Made by a program: the position numbers and the translations under genes. Positions 22,643-34,041 of a stretch of 64,000 bases of DNA are shown in pieces. Position 1 is the stretch's first letter, and each line of letters opens with the position of its first letter. The notes below the pieces were generated by a model. That model worked only from the letters and a program-made list of their open reading frames with translations. It was not told where the DNA came from and did no database searches. The stretch comes from Oncomelania hupensis (lineage: Eukaryota > Mollusca > Gastropoda > Littorinimorpha > Pomatiopsidae), in assembly GCA_036898135.1 (NCBI GenBank), contig CM072522.1, positions 34,422,451 to 34,486,450 of the forward strand, written 5' to 3'.

Positions 22643-22915
22643 CACTGAGGGCAATCTTTGGAGCTGGAAGCATGCTGCCCCGCGCAATTCACGCAGCAAA
22701 TATGATCCTTGCATGCGTTTTCGTGTTTATCCTTGGCGCATTCACGGCAAATTTCTTTGTTTTTACATGTTCCGCTACCATGGCCAAACTTTTGGCAGCG
22801 GAAGCAACGCAACGGTGACGGAATGAACGGTGTCACCTTCACCCGAAGGTATCCCACCTTGAGTGACTCCGGCAACTTGGCCATGGCAAAGGTCACAAAA
22901 AGTGTATTGGTGGTA
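22643..22915 (-). mobile_element. N1-like ORF1 fragment with CCHC zinc knuckles
   Basis: The minus strand encodes the nucleic-acid-binding part of an N1-like ORF1. It reads MAKLPESLKVGYLRVKVTPF, then CCHC knuckles CFRCQKFGHGSGTC, CRECAKDKHENAC and CVNCAGQHASSSKDC, ending DCPQW. It is about 80 percent identical to the full-length copies by eye, so it is an older or different subfamily. It is joined head to tail to RT sequence at 22916, an order not found in intact elements. Confidence 0.85.
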
Positions 22916-25627
22916 GTGCCTGATGAGCAACTGGATCTAACATCTTAAGATAAGATTTTCTAGCAGAACCATAAACAATGCAACCATAGTCTAACTTGGA
23001 TCTAATTAAAGAACGATATAACAGCAATAAAGTTTTCTTGTCAGCACCCCAGTCTGTACCACTAATAACCTTGAGCAGGTTGCAGGCCTGTTGACATTTC
23101 GTTTTCAAATTTTTCAGATGAGGAAGGAAGGATAGCCTTTGATCAAAAATAACACCCAAAAATTTGACTTGTTGGACCGTCTTTATTGGAGTTTTATTGA
23201 GGATAATAGTAGGGTCTTGAATAATTCCCCGGTGCTTGGAAAAGTGAATACATTCAGTTTTTGCTTCAGAAAATTTAAAACCATTTTGTAAAACCCAGTC
23301 TTCAACGGTCTTGACACATAACTGTAGCTGACGTTCTGCAGATGCCAAAGTTTTACCTTTGGCTACTAACGCAAAATCGTCAACAAACAAAGAATTGTCA
23401 ATTCCCTGTTTAACGGAACGAACAATATTATTTATTTTAATATTATACAGCAAGGGAGACAAGATGCTACCCTGAGGCACTCCCATCTCCTGTTCCCTCG
23501 TATCTGACAAAGATCCCCCAACCTTAACCTGAAAGATTCTGTCCGTTAGAAAATTGGATATAAACAGAGGTAAATGTCCCTTCAAACCCATTTCTTGTAA
23601 ATCTGAAAGAATGCCATATTTCCATGTGGTATCATAGGCTTTTTCCAAATCAAACATGATGGCAACGGCATGTTCACCCTGGACGAACGCGTTACGGATA
23701 AAAGTTTCCAGTCGCACCAGGTGGTCAATAGTACTTCGACCACTTCGAAAGCCACACTGAGTGTTGGATAAAATATTATTTGTTTCTAGATACCACAGTA
23801 AACGAGAATAAACCATTCTTTCCAGCGTCTTGCATAAGCAAGACGTTAAGGCTATTGGTCTATAGTTTGTTGGGTTAGTATGGTCTTTGCCAGGTTTAGG
23901 AATGGGTACAATAATGGCCTTTCTCCAGGAGGGAGGAAAGGTGCCAGTGATCCAGATCTGATTGAAGATGTCCAGCAGTTGAGACCGTGAGTACCTTGTT
24001 AAATGTCTGAGAAATTGATAATGTACATCATCCGGTCCAACCGCTGAATCTGCACTTTTGTTAATTGCATCGTCAAGCTCGACTAATGAGAACGGAATGT
24101 TGTAATCTTCAGAATTATCGGAGGTAAAATTTAACTGTTGTTTTTCTTTACGGGTTTTAACTGTTTGAAAAGGGACAGAATAATTTTCAGAGGAAGAATT
24201 TGCAGCAAAAGAAGAAGCCAAAAGATCAGCTACTAATTTTTTATCTCCGATTACGTCCCCCTGCACAGTAAGGCATGGGCTCACCTGTTTGTTACTTTTA
24301 TTTTTGAGTTTGCGGACCACTTTCCAAACCTTCGACAGTTTCGCTTGTGAATTAAGCGTGGAGCAGAAACCTCTCCACGATTCTCTTCTCTTTCGTTTGA
24401 AAAGCTGTCGGCATTGCGCTCGCAAACGTTGGTGGTTCTGTTTATTTTCAGTGCTTGGGTGTAAAAACATAGTTCTTAAAGCTTTTTTACGAGCTTGCTA
24501 AAGTTTTCTACATTCATCGTCAAACCAGGGTTTTTTAAGTGTGTAAGGGTTTGACGAAGTTTGCGGAATGGACTCCTTGGCACTGTTTATAACTATGTCA
24601 GTGTTAAGCTGTATTGGATCTATGGCATTCAAAAATTCCTGTTTCTTAGCACGTAACTGAACCTCAGACAGGTTAGAAAACAGACTCCAGTTAGCTTGTT
24701 TCAGTTTCCACCTGCCATGAGTTTGCTCAAGGTTGTCTGAATCATATTTTAATAAAACCGGAAAATGGTCGCTGCCATGGAGATCTTCTAAAACTGTCCA
24801 TTTAAAATCCAAAAGTAAGGAGGGATCACAGATCGATATATCAATGTGGGACAAAGAAGCAGTTGTTGAACAGGAAAAAGTTGGAGCACCTTCGTTCAAA
24901 GTTACTAGGTTTAACGAGTCTAAAATGTCTTCAATTATTTTCCCCTGAGAATCGGTACGATCGCTACCCCACAGGGGAGAGCGTCCATTAAAATCTCCCA
25001 ACAACAAAAAAGGGGTAGGTAACTGTTGGATGAAATTTTCAAGTTCACTTTTAGTTACATTTATTGATGGTGTCAAATATATAGAACAAACTGTGAGGGA
25101 TTTAAAAAGAGATACTCTGGCTGCAATTGCTGGTAAACTTGTATGAAGTGAAATTGGGCTAAATGGGACGTTTCTATGAATAAAGAGTGAAATGCGTCTA
25201 GAAGATGTACAATTTAGAGAGGAATAACCAGTGATATCTATAAGATGTTTCTCTGACAGGAGAGTTTCCTGAATGGCTAACACTTCAGGTTGATGCTCCG
25301 TCAGCAGACAGCAGAGCTCCTCATAATTTGCCCTTATCCCTCGGATATTCCATTGTAAAATGGCCATAAAAATGAAGTAAAAGAATGCTAAATATTTCAA
25401 TCTCTGATATGACAATTATGTCTATAGTTTTCCGACCATCATCCATCTCCTCGTGGTCCATCAACTCCCTGAAACGGTTCTCCGTCTCGAGAGGTTGATG
25501 GTGCTTGGAAGAAAGGGGTCCAGGCTTTTGAGTTTTATTGGAACTCCCGGATCCCAAACTACCAGCAGGCTTCTTCCTCTTCTCCCCAGCACTGGATCTT
25601 GGATCTATTTTTTCCCTCCTACCCTTC
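22916..25627 (-). mobile_element. N1 LINE, truncated both ends (ORF1 tail, endonuclease, RT)
   Basis: On the minus strand this copy starts in the ORF1 C-terminus (about 25627) and runs through the ORF2 endonuclease (25415-24498, QWNIRGIRANYEELCCLL, GDFNGRSPLW, GSDHFPVLL) and RT (24470-22893). The RT part has LTSCLCKTLERMV, MFDLEKAYDTTWKYG (motif A), GVPQGSILSPLLYNI (motif B) and SLFVDDFALVAKG (motif C). One nonsense codon (CAG to TAG at about 24500) splits the frame. RNase H and the 3' tail are missing. The ORF1 tail ends abruptly where tandem unit A begins. Confidence 0.9.
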
Positions 25628-26212
25628 CAGAAGATGATGTGAGTGAAGACACTGAAGTTCAATAAGTGTCGACTCCTAGACTTGAGCAAAGGATTAAATT
25701 TGGTTAATGAAATAAAAGATGATGGATTGTAAGTAATTATATGTAGTTCTTATGAAGCCATTGGACAGTAGTTAATTCCTGAAATGTTGATGCATTTGTG
25801 CACCTTCAGTGTTATTTCATATCATCATGAATTAGGAAAACCATTTACTTAATGGCCTAACTTTCTCAGTGTTACTGAGTTTGTTTTGTAAGACAATTAT
25901 ACTACAATCTATATATATAAATTGCTTAGCCGGAAGTCCTTCTTCGCCTCTACTATAAAGTTTGTCTCCTATGGACGCTGATCTGGGCAGGTGCTGGAGG
26001 CCGCGGATTGGCCTGCTGTGTGCTCAAAACCCACGAAATCGTTATAGCCGACATTTCCTTACCGAACATGTAACCGTTTCTGAGATAAATAAATAAACAA
26101 AATGTCCACAAACTGCAATAGCCTCATTCCGCGCGCTTCCATTAAAAATCAAATTGAGGTTTCAGCATGTTTTCCCATATAGACCAAAAAATTTATCGTT
26201 TTTATATGAAGC

Positions 26213-26283
26213 ATTGATAGCTCAGTTGGTAACACTTTCGCCTACCGTTTAGGGCGACCCAAGTTCGAATCCGACGCGGGCCA
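26213..26283 (+). mobile_element. tRNA-like promoter segment inside the Helitron
   Basis: TAGCTCAGTTGG (box A) and GTTCGAATCC (box B) lie 45 bases apart, with an anticodon-arm-like hairpin (tcgcc...ggcga) between. Acceptor-stem halves do not pair, so it is a tRNA-derived relic or SINE head, not a tRNA gene. Confidence 0.5.
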
Positions 26284-26335
26284 AAATTTTTTTTATGTTT
26301 TTTTTTCCCACTACAATATGGATATTTTTCTTTTT

Positions 26336-26467
26336 AATTTAGGCTTTTTACCTTTATTATTATTATTCTTATTATTATTTTTATTATTTATAATATTATA
26401 TCTTATATCAAATTTTCTTTTAAAACCTTGGTGTTTATGAATTCTATTTGTATTATTCTATATTCAA

Positions 26468-26508
<41 letters not shown>

Positions 26509-26542
26509 AGGACCGGGATGGGGTGGTACGTTATTATTTGTA

Positions 26543-26592
<50 letters not shown>

Positions 26593-26705
26593 TATAAACT
26601 AATAATAATAATAATAATAATAATAATTATTATAATTTAATATCTTATATCAAATTTTATTTTAAAACCTTGGTGTTTTTTATTATTTCTATTTGTATTA
26701 TTCAA

Positions 26706-26753
<48 letters not shown>

Positions 26754-26755
26754 CA
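26336..26755. repeat. ATT/TTA microsatellite pair within the Helitron
   Basis: Two long ATT arrays (about 26468-26504 and 26545-26592, then an inverted ATA run to 26625, and 26705-26752) flank two copies of the phrase caaggaYcgggatggggtgg. The whole is an internal duplication of about 240 bp. Confidence 0.85.
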
Positions 26756-26779
26756 AGGATCGGGATGGGGTGGTACGTG

Positions 26780-27100
26780 TAGGTAAAAGGGGGCTACGGG
26801 TAGGTTTAAAGGGGCATGGGTAGGCATAACGGGGATACGGGTATATATAAGGGGGTATGGTGATGGTCGATTCCTTTCATCCATACCTGCGAAACGATCA
26901 ACGGGGAAGTATCAAGGAGGGTACAGGTAGGTTACAAGGGGGGTACGAAAGGTATCAAGGGGTTATGGGGAGGTATCAAGTGGGTTCGGGGAGGTATCAA
27001 GGGGGTATGATGAGGCATCATGGGGGGGGGGGACGGGGAGATATCAGAGGGGGGGGGGGTATGGTGAGGTATCAAGGGGGATATGGGGAGGTATCATCGT
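26780..27100. repeat. G-rich minisatellite within the Helitron
   Basis: Imperfect copies of gggtacgggtaggt, shifting to aggtatcaagggggtat, repeat every 25 to 30 bases. No coding potential. Confidence 0.8.
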
Positions 27101-27258
27101 CCAAATGAAACTCGCAGACAACGTCTCTCTGTCTACATTTTAAACAGCAACCTGTGTACCCTGGCTTGCCAGGGTACAAAAACCACTAGTGTTTACATAA
27201 TCATAAAGGCTGTATATCATGCTGTCATGCAATGTAAACTTTGTTTTTGATTTCACAG

Positions 27259-27615
27259 TTAAATTTCGATACGACGGACAGTGACATTGACCAGGACATC
27301 ATTCCTCCAACACCTCCTACAGCTTGGTCTGGCAGGTTTATCACAGGTTCAGGTTCAGATCCAGACATAGTCTCAGCTTCCGCCTCAAGCACAGTAAGTT
27401 CGGGTATTTGTTTTCATTAAACTCTATGCATAGTTCACATCATTCCCATTAGATTGAAAATACAATTACATATTATTATGTAATTAAGGTTCACAATAAA
27501 TTTTAATATTATTTCTGTTTGTTATTACAAATGCCAGGTTCCCGTGCTTGAGGTAAGTAAGCGTGATATTTCTGTTCAGGTGGCTCCTGAAATGAATGTT
27601 GCCATGGTGTTTTAA
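27259..27615 (+). CDS. 3' half of the array gene (unit A): three terminal exons
   Basis: Exon 27259-27393 follows tttcacag and precedes gtaagt. It reads LNFDTTDSDIDQDIIPP, then a Ser/Gly-rich stretch ending SASASST. A 15-base microexon 27538-27552 (VPVLE) lies between consensus atgccag and gtaagt. The last exon 27580-27615 encodes VAPEMNVAMVF and TAA. All three joins are phase 0. The same chain is repeated in units B, C and D with splice sites intact. The 5' half of this copy would be in a unit to the left that has been replaced by LINE sequence. The acidic low-complexity protein has no family I recognise. Confidence 0.6.
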
Positions 27616-28400
27616 ACACTCAAATTGTATAAATATACTATGTCAAAGGCAAAAAAATTGGGTGACCGGACGATGGCGCGGAAAAGAGGTAGGTTTGCCA
27701 AAGAGGGGGGTATGAACAATCGTGGAAAGAATAACATCCCCAACACAAGGCAAGACAAGGCGTAAGACTGTGATCCAGACATGATCATACTAGACCACAG
27801 CACAAGCAGTAGTACACCAGCTTCACAACCATTGCTTGCATGCGGGAGCAGGATGGCCTTGTTTAAGCGGAGGAACTTCTACCCACCCTACTGTTTTTGG
27901 ACAAATGCCTCGTCCCAAAAGGAAGATTTAGAAATGCAGCACGAGAAAAAGCATAATTATTCGCTTTTTCACAAAGAGGATTAAGGTTTCCTACCGCAAG
28001 CCTTCTCAAAAGAATAGGAAAGAAAAACGGGGACATGACGTGAGATTGCTGAGGAAAGAGTGTCGCAATTTAACACAAGCGCAAAGGAGACGTCACAGGG
28101 AGAGATGCCACAGCCAGCCAGGCCCCAGCCAGCCAGGCCCCAGCACCAGTGGCTTTGCAGGATTCAGTTGTGGCTTGCACCGAAGGACATATAGCAAAGA
28201 AGCAGCGTCCAGGATTGTTTCCTACCGCAAGCCTTCGCAAAAGTATAGTTGCAAGGATGTCGAAAAGAAGAACCATAAAGAGGATGACGGAAAGTATGAA
28301 GAGCCTCCTAAAGCAGAAGAACGTGGAGGAAGACAAAGAAAAGAAGAAAAACAAAGTCATCAACGACACAAAGATATTGAAGTTGTCTACAGATGTCTCG
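27616..28400 (+). other. Basic-protein-like region of unit A
   Basis: In units B and C one frame reads SKAKKLGDRTMARKRGRFAK for about 45 codons, and another (from about 28040) reads RNLTQAQRRRHRERCHSQPG, rich in Arg, Ser and Pro. The phrase tttcctaccgcaagccttcgcaaaag occurs twice. Several frames overlap without clear exon borders, so I do not call a gene; it could be part of the fused LINE's first ORF. Unit A has lost six bases (cgccaa) near 27740. Confidence 0.3.
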
Positions 28401-29141
28401 GATGCTGCCACATGACCATGATATTGTGTACATTGAATACGATGCTGACCCTGTCTACCACCGACAACCACTCCGTCAAGTTCTTCAGTACAGCAAGGCT
28501 GACTGGCCTGAGTTACGCGCCGCAGCTACACTACTGGCCAACTCCATCTGCCATTCCTACACAGAAAGAAGCAACACTGAAGACATATGGAAAGTCTTCA
28601 AAGACGGTGTGACGAACACCACATCCCCTCTAAGACCCTGGGTGCAAAAAACAACAAACCGTGGGTGGACTATGAGACTCAACGCCTTATCAGGAAAAAA
28701 GACAGGCTGTACAAGAAGTGGAGGAAGTCGGGCGATGAGACTATGCATGCCAAATTTCGCCAGCTCAAAAGTATTGTGCAACACCGCCTTCGGAAGGCCT
28801 ACTGGATACACACTGAAAAACTTATCAGTGAGTGTGACAACAACCCCTGCCCACAATCATCCAAAAACAAGAAACTATGGACTTACATCAAGTCCAAGAG
28901 GACTGAGCAAGCAAGTGTAGCACCCCTGAAGTTAGACGGCCGACTTCACACTGATGCCAAGGATAGAGCAGAAGTCCTACACAGCCAATTCCAGTCTGTC
29001 TTCAGTCCCTGCATTGACTGCTCATCCGACAAGTTCCAACAACAAACCAACCTCCACCCCAGTCAAGACCGCCCAACCCCAGACCTGTTTACACCCAGGC
29101 AGAACCAAGAGGAATCCAGAAGGCCAAAAATAGGAATTTGA
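28384..29141 (+). pseudogene. LINE ORF2 fragment in unit A (endonuclease end and linker)
   Basis: Frame one reads HDHDIVYIEYDADPVYHRQP and continues to DIWKVFKDGV, the end of an EEP endonuclease and the start of the linker. After a frameshift near 28590, MESLQRRCDEHHIPSK, NNKPWVDYETQRLIRKKDRL and LWTYIKSKRTEQASVAPLKL follow, the usual endonuclease-RT linker of animal LINEs. It stops before the RT palm at about QSVFSPCIDC. The same broken fragment, with the same frameshift, is in units B (32332-33090) and C (42819-43576), so it was inserted and broken before the unit was amplified. It is not N1; clade unresolved. Confidence 0.8.
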
Positions 29142-29259
29142 GAGTCCAAAAAGGAATCTATTTGTCGCGCAATTTTGGTCTAAATAGGAATCAAATAATA
29201 GCTCAAGAAAAGATAATCACTTTAGTTTAAGTTGGTCAGTATCAACCCTCCTCCCTCCC

Positions 29260-29272
29260 CCCCCAACACACA

Positions 29273-29306
<34 letters not shown>
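29260..29306. repeat. C-run and T-run low-complexity tract (unit A)
   Basis: A pyrimidine tract (ctccctccccccc, then about 28 T) just before an acceptor-like AG. Its length varies between units (B about 33204-33253, C about 43689-43747), showing active slippage. Confidence 0.9.
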
Positions 29307-29309
<3 letters not shown>

Positions 29310-29367
29310 AGAATTGATTACATGTGCGCGAGAGAGATTAACACTTGTTTCTCTCTGTGTCTGACAG

Positions 29368-29466
29368 AAACTCTAGCCACCACTGTCCTCCCCAACACCA
29401 ACGAGAACTGCAGCCCCACAGTGGGCAAAAACGCCTTAAACCTTTGGGTGGACAAAGACAAGCCAG
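29368..29466 (+). CDS. Possible 33-codon exon (unit A)
   Basis: Bounded by gtctgacag and gtcagt, the 99-base segment is open as TLATTVLPNTNENCSPTVGK and onward to DKDKP. It is preserved in B (33317-33415) and C (43814-43912) with one replacement (Glu to Lys). Its host gene is not clear: the phases do not match the neighbouring exons. It may be the last part of the transcript that includes the LINE fragment. Confidence 0.35.
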
Positions 29467-29730
29467 GTCAGTACATTGGCAGTGTCAATCAGGAAATGGA
29501 GGGAGGGTTAATCAAGGGGTTGGTCATGTTGTCAGTATACTGACTACTGTTGCTGAAATGTAAAGCCTGTGCTGCAACTTAGTTCGTATGTGTGTCAAAG
29601 CAGCATCACCTGTCTTGATCTTTAGCGACTGTCTTGTCATAAATCTTTATTAAATAAATTATATTAACAGGGTTCGCACACGCCCTAAAACCCCCTAAAA
29701 ATCCCTAATTTTTGACAATTTTCCGCTATT

Positions 29731-29833
29731 GGGCTCTCTTAGATACTAGCCATCGCATTATGGAAGTGAAGTTGCGTATCTAAAAATAAGTTTTCACCTC
29801 CACGTGAACTTTGCTTTGTATCTAAGGGAGCCC
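29731..29833. promoter_or_regulatory. Inverted repeat just upstream of the array gene's ATG
   Basis: GGGCTCTCTTAGATAC (29731-29746) and gtatctaagggagccc (29818-29833) are inverted copies (15 of 16 positions) 103 bp across, ending 20 bases before the ATG at 29854. The same arrangement precedes the gene in B and C. It could be a tiny MITE that now forms the 5' UTR or core promoter. Confidence 0.5.
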
Positions 29834-29853
29834 CTTTGCTTAGTACCATCAAC

Positions 29854-31556
29854 ATGGCCGCTTTACCGCCTTGTTTATCGCTTGTACGGCAAACAGAAAA
29901 TAACATTGTTGGCACTGTCGACAACGAAGAAGATGTGAAGGTGATCCTGGATTTCTTTCAAAGGTAGGCATTACAGATGCAAGAGAAGGTAACTCTTCCG
30001 AGCGGATCGAGATTTCCGGGAAACCTAACTCTAATTTTACCGCTGATACCAGGGTCAGATTACGGTCTCAAACGGCTATGTATAGTGGTTCTTTCTAAAA
30101 CAAATGACTAATAACGAAAGGGGAGACATTGGCGCAGGACTGCAACTACCTTTTTTGGGGGAGCAGCGACAACTTCGTAAAATTAAAATTTTATTTCTCT
30201 TTATAAAAATTGCATGCCTGTAATTTATGTTTTATTATGTAGCCTGATTTTTTTAAAGAACTAATACAACAAAAAAAAAAGTACACTTTCTGCGCGTAAA
30301 GCCTTTCAAAATGTAACAAAATTAAGTCCCCACGACCAATAGTTACGCCCCTTCCGGTTCGTCGCCATTTTGTTTTCATTCGTTGTCAGACCCACTTCGG
30401 CCTTGATTGATACTATCAATGATAGAAGTCGTGCGTTGCACATAAAGCTATGTCAACACCAGAGGTGAACTAACTAATTATCGAGTGAGTTAGGCCTACT
30501 ACTAGTAATATTACTACAATACTAGTAGTAGTAGGTTATGAAGTTATTCTTGTACATCACTGCAATACGGCAGTAGTAATAATAATAGGTCTGTAAGGGG
30601 GTTAATGTTGCTTGATTGCCAACAGGTACCATATACAATTTAGACTAATAATGTTTTATTTTTGTTTTGTATTTTAATCCAGAACTCTCAACAAGAAGAT
30701 AATCTTGTCGACCAAGCTCTTGAACTTTAAGAAATTACGAGCAGTCCCTTTCAGTTCCAAGGCTTTGCCAATAACACACTGGCCAGTACACAAAATGAAG
30801 AAAATACAGAAGAGACACTGTGTATATCGAATGTCATGAGTGGCAATCCCCAGAAGATGATGTGAGTGAAGACACTGAAGTTCAATAAGTGTCGACTCCT
30901 AGACTTGAGCAAAGGATTAAATTTGGTTAATGAAATAAAAGATGATGGATTGTAAGTAATTATATGTAGTTCTTATGAAGCCATTGGACAGTAGTTAATT
31001 CCTGAAATGTTGATGCATTTGTGCACCTTCAGTGTTATTTCATATCATCATGAATTAGGAAAACCATTTACTTAATGGCCTAACTTTCTCAGTGTTACTG
31101 AGTTTGTTTTGTAAGACAATTATACTACAATGTTTACATAATCATAAAGGCTGTATATCATGCTGTCATGCAATGTAAACTTTGTTTTTGATTTCACAGT
31201 TAAATTTCGATACGACAGACAGTGACATTGACCAGGACATCATTCCTCCAACACCTCCTACAGCTTGGTCTGGCAGGTTTATCACAGGTTCAGGTTCAGA
31301 TCCAGACATAGTCTCAGCTTCCGCCTCAAGCACAGTAAGTTCGGGTATTTGTTTTCATTAAACTCTATGCTTAGTTCACATCATTCCCATTAGATTGAAA
31401 ATACAATTACATATTATTATGTAATTAAGGTTCACAATAAATTTTAATATTATTTCTGTTTGTTATTACAAATGCCAGGTTCCCGTGCTTGAGGTAAGTA
31501 AGCGTGACATTTCTGTTCAGGTGGCTCCTGAAATGAATGTTGCCATGGTGTTTTAA
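29854..31556 (+). CDS. Array gene copy 1, spanning the A/B border
   Basis: Exon 1 (29854-29963) has ATG in good context (catcaacATGG), reads MAALPPCLSLVRQTENNIVG and NEEDVKVILDFFQ, and ends with a gtaggc donor. Exon 2 starts at 30683 after aatccag; in phase it reads RTLNKKIILSTKLLNFKKLR and stops at 30837-30839, giving an 88-residue product. A gtgagt donor at 30862 can instead join, in the +1 frame (HEWQSPEDD), to the phase-0 exons 31200-31334, 31479-31493 and 31521-31556 in unit B. How the 5' and 3' halves keep one frame is unresolved; an unseen exon, alternative splicing or a frameshift are possible. No known domain recognised. Confidence 0.5.
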
Positions 31557-32331
31557 ACGCTCAACTTGTATAAATATACTATGTCAAAGGCAAAAAAATT
31601 GGGTGACCGGACGATGGCGCGGAAAAGAGGTAGGTTTGCCAAAGAGGGGGGTATGAACAATCGTGGAAAGAATAACATCCCCAACCGCCAACACAAGGCA
31701 AGACAAGGCGTAAGACTGTGATCCAGACATGATCATACTAGACCACAGCACAAGCAGTAGTACACCAGCTTCACAACCATTGCTTGCATGCGGGAGCAGG
31801 ATGGCCTTGTTTAAGCGGAGGAACTTCTACCCACCCTACTGTTTTTGGACAAATGCCTCGTCCCAAAAGGAAGATTTAGAAATGCAGCACGAGAAAAAGC
31901 ATAATTATTCGCTTTTTCACAAAGGGGATTAAGGTTTCCTACCGCAAGCCTTCGCAAAAGTATAGGAAAGAAAAACGGGGACATGACATGAGATTGCTGA
32001 GGAAAAAGTGGCGCAATTTAACACAAGCGCAAAGGAGACGTCACAGGGAGAGATGCCACAGCCAGCCAGGCCCCAGCCAGCCAGGCCCCAGCACCAGTGG
32101 CTTTGCAGGATTCAGTTGTGGCTTGCACCGAAGGACATATAGCAAAGAAGCAGCGTCCAGGATTGTTTCCTACCGCAAGCCTTCGCAAAAGTATAGTTGC
32201 AAGGATGTCGAAAAGAAGAACCATAAAGAGGATGACGGAAAGTATGAAGAGCCTCCTAAAGCAGAAGAACGTGGAGGAAGACAAAGAAAAGAAGAAAAAC
32301 AAAGTCATCAACGACACAAAGATATTGAAGT

Positions 32332-33090
32332 TGTCTACAGATGTCTCGGATGCTGCCGCATGACCATGATATTGTGTACATTGAATACGATGCTGACCCT
32401 GTCTACCACCGACAACCACTCCGTCAAGTTCTTCAGTACAGCAAGGCTGACTGGCCTGAGTTACGCGCCGCAGCTACACTACTGGCCAACTCCATCTGCC
32501 ATTCCTACACAGAAAGAAGCAACACTGAAGACATATGGAAAGTCTTCAAAGACGGTGTGACGAACACCACATCCCCTCTAAGACCCTGGGTGCAAAAAAC
32601 AACAAACCGTGGGTGGACTATGAGACTCAACGCCTTATCAGGAAAAAAGACAGGCTGTACAAGAAGTGGAGGAAGTCGGGCGATGAGACTATGCATGCCA
32701 AATTTCGCCAGCTCAAAAGTATTGTGCAACACCCCCCTTCGGAAGGCCTACTGGATACACACTGAAAAACTTATCAGTGAGTGTGACAACAACCCCTGCC
32801 CACAATCATCCAAAAACAAGAAACTATGGACTTACATCAAGTCCAAGAGGACTGAGCAAGCAAGTGTAGCACCCCTGAAGTTAGACGGCCGACTTCACAC
32901 TGATGCCAAGGATAGAGCAGAAGTCCTACACAGCCAATTCCAGTCTGTCTTCAGTCCCTGCATTGACTGCTCATCCGACAAGTTCCAACAACAAACCAAC
33001 CTCCACCCCAGTCAAGACAGCCCAACCCCAGACCTGTTTACACCCAGGCAGAACCAAGAGGAATCCAGAAGGCCAAAAATAGGAATTTGA
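32332..33090 (+). pseudogene. LINE ORF2 fragment in unit B
   Basis: The same endonuclease-end and linker fragment as in unit A, with a further change: near 32732 the codons around QHRLRKAY read differently (cacccccc instead of caccgcc), fusing the second and first frames. Otherwise nearly identical. Not functional. Confidence 0.8.
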
Positions 33091-34041
33091 GAGTCCAAAG
33101 AGGAATCTATTTGTCGCGCAATTTTGGTCTAAATAGGAATCAAATAATAGCTCAAGAAAAGATAATCACTTTAGTTTAAGTTGGTCAGTATCAACCCTCC
33201 TCCCTCCCCCCCCCCCCCCAACACACACACTTTTTTTTTTTTTTTTTTTTATATAGAAAGAATTGATTACATGTGCGCGAGAGAGATTAACACTTGTTTC
33301 TCTCTGTGTCTGACAGAAACTCTAGCCACCACTGTCCTCCCCAACACCAACAAGAACTGCAGCCCCACAGTGGGCAAAAACGCCTTAAACCTTTGGGTGG
33401 ACAAAGACAAGCCAGGTCAGTACATTGGCAGTGTCAATCAGGAAATGGAGGGAGGGTTAATCAAGGGGTTGGTCATGTTGTCAGCATACTGACTACTGTT
33501 GCTGAAATGTAAAGCCTGTGCTGCAACTTAGGTCGTATGTGTGTCAAAGCAGCATCACCTGTCTTGATCTTTAGCGACTGTCTTGTCATAAATCTTTATT
33601 AAATAAATTATATTAACAGGGTTCGCACACGCCCTAAAACCCCCTAAAAATCCCTAATTTTTGACAATTCGTTTTAGGGGCCCCCTAAAAGTCCCTAAAT
33701 TTTGCAGGTTAATCATTTTAGGTTCTAAAAGGCCCTAAAAATCGAGATCGCGGTACGTGAAAATTATCGTCTGCTGTTAGCAAGTCCGCCATCTTTTTTT
33801 CTCTATTTCAGTAATAGTGGTGTCCCTTTGATAAACTTCCTGCAAAACCCAGTCTCTTTTCCGCTATTGGGCTCTCTTAGATACTAGCCATCGCATAATG
33901 GAAGTGACATTGCGTATCTAAAAATAAGTTTTCACCTCCACGTGAACTTTGCTTTGTATCTAAGGGAGCCCCTTTGCTTAGTACCATCAACATGGCCGCT
34001 TTACCGCCTTGTTTATCGCTTGTACGGCAAACAGAAAATAA

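Larger units (their letters stand above)
25908..27189 (+). mobile_element. Non-autonomous Helitron in unit A
   Basis: The element starts TCTATATATATAA at 25908 and ends CCACTAG at 27189. It lies exactly between an A (25907) and a T (27190); the other units read actacaatgtttacat without interruption, so there is no target duplication. A hairpin, stem GTACCCTGG with loop CTTG, sits about 12 bases before the 3' end. These are the textbook Helitron marks (5' TC, 3' CTRR, subterminal hairpin, insertion between A and T). The 1282 bp have no Rep/helicase frame. Inside are a tRNA-like segment, long ATT repeats and a aggtatcaagggggt minisatellite. Confidence 0.92.

Noticed and set aside
26213..26283. 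A tRNA gene inside the Helitron
   Set aside because: No pairing acceptor stem; it is embedded in a mobile element and looks tRNA-derived only.
28070..28471. 133-codon minus-strand frame rich in Phe and Leu in units A to C
   Set aside because: It is the antisense of a Lys/Glu-rich plus-strand region, which naturally yields such composition.
29664..29720. Telomere-like or hAT-end cagggttcgcacacgccctaaaacccc tract
   Set aside because: Too few and too irregular for telomeric repeats, and no matching inverted end was found on the right, so I did not call a transposon.
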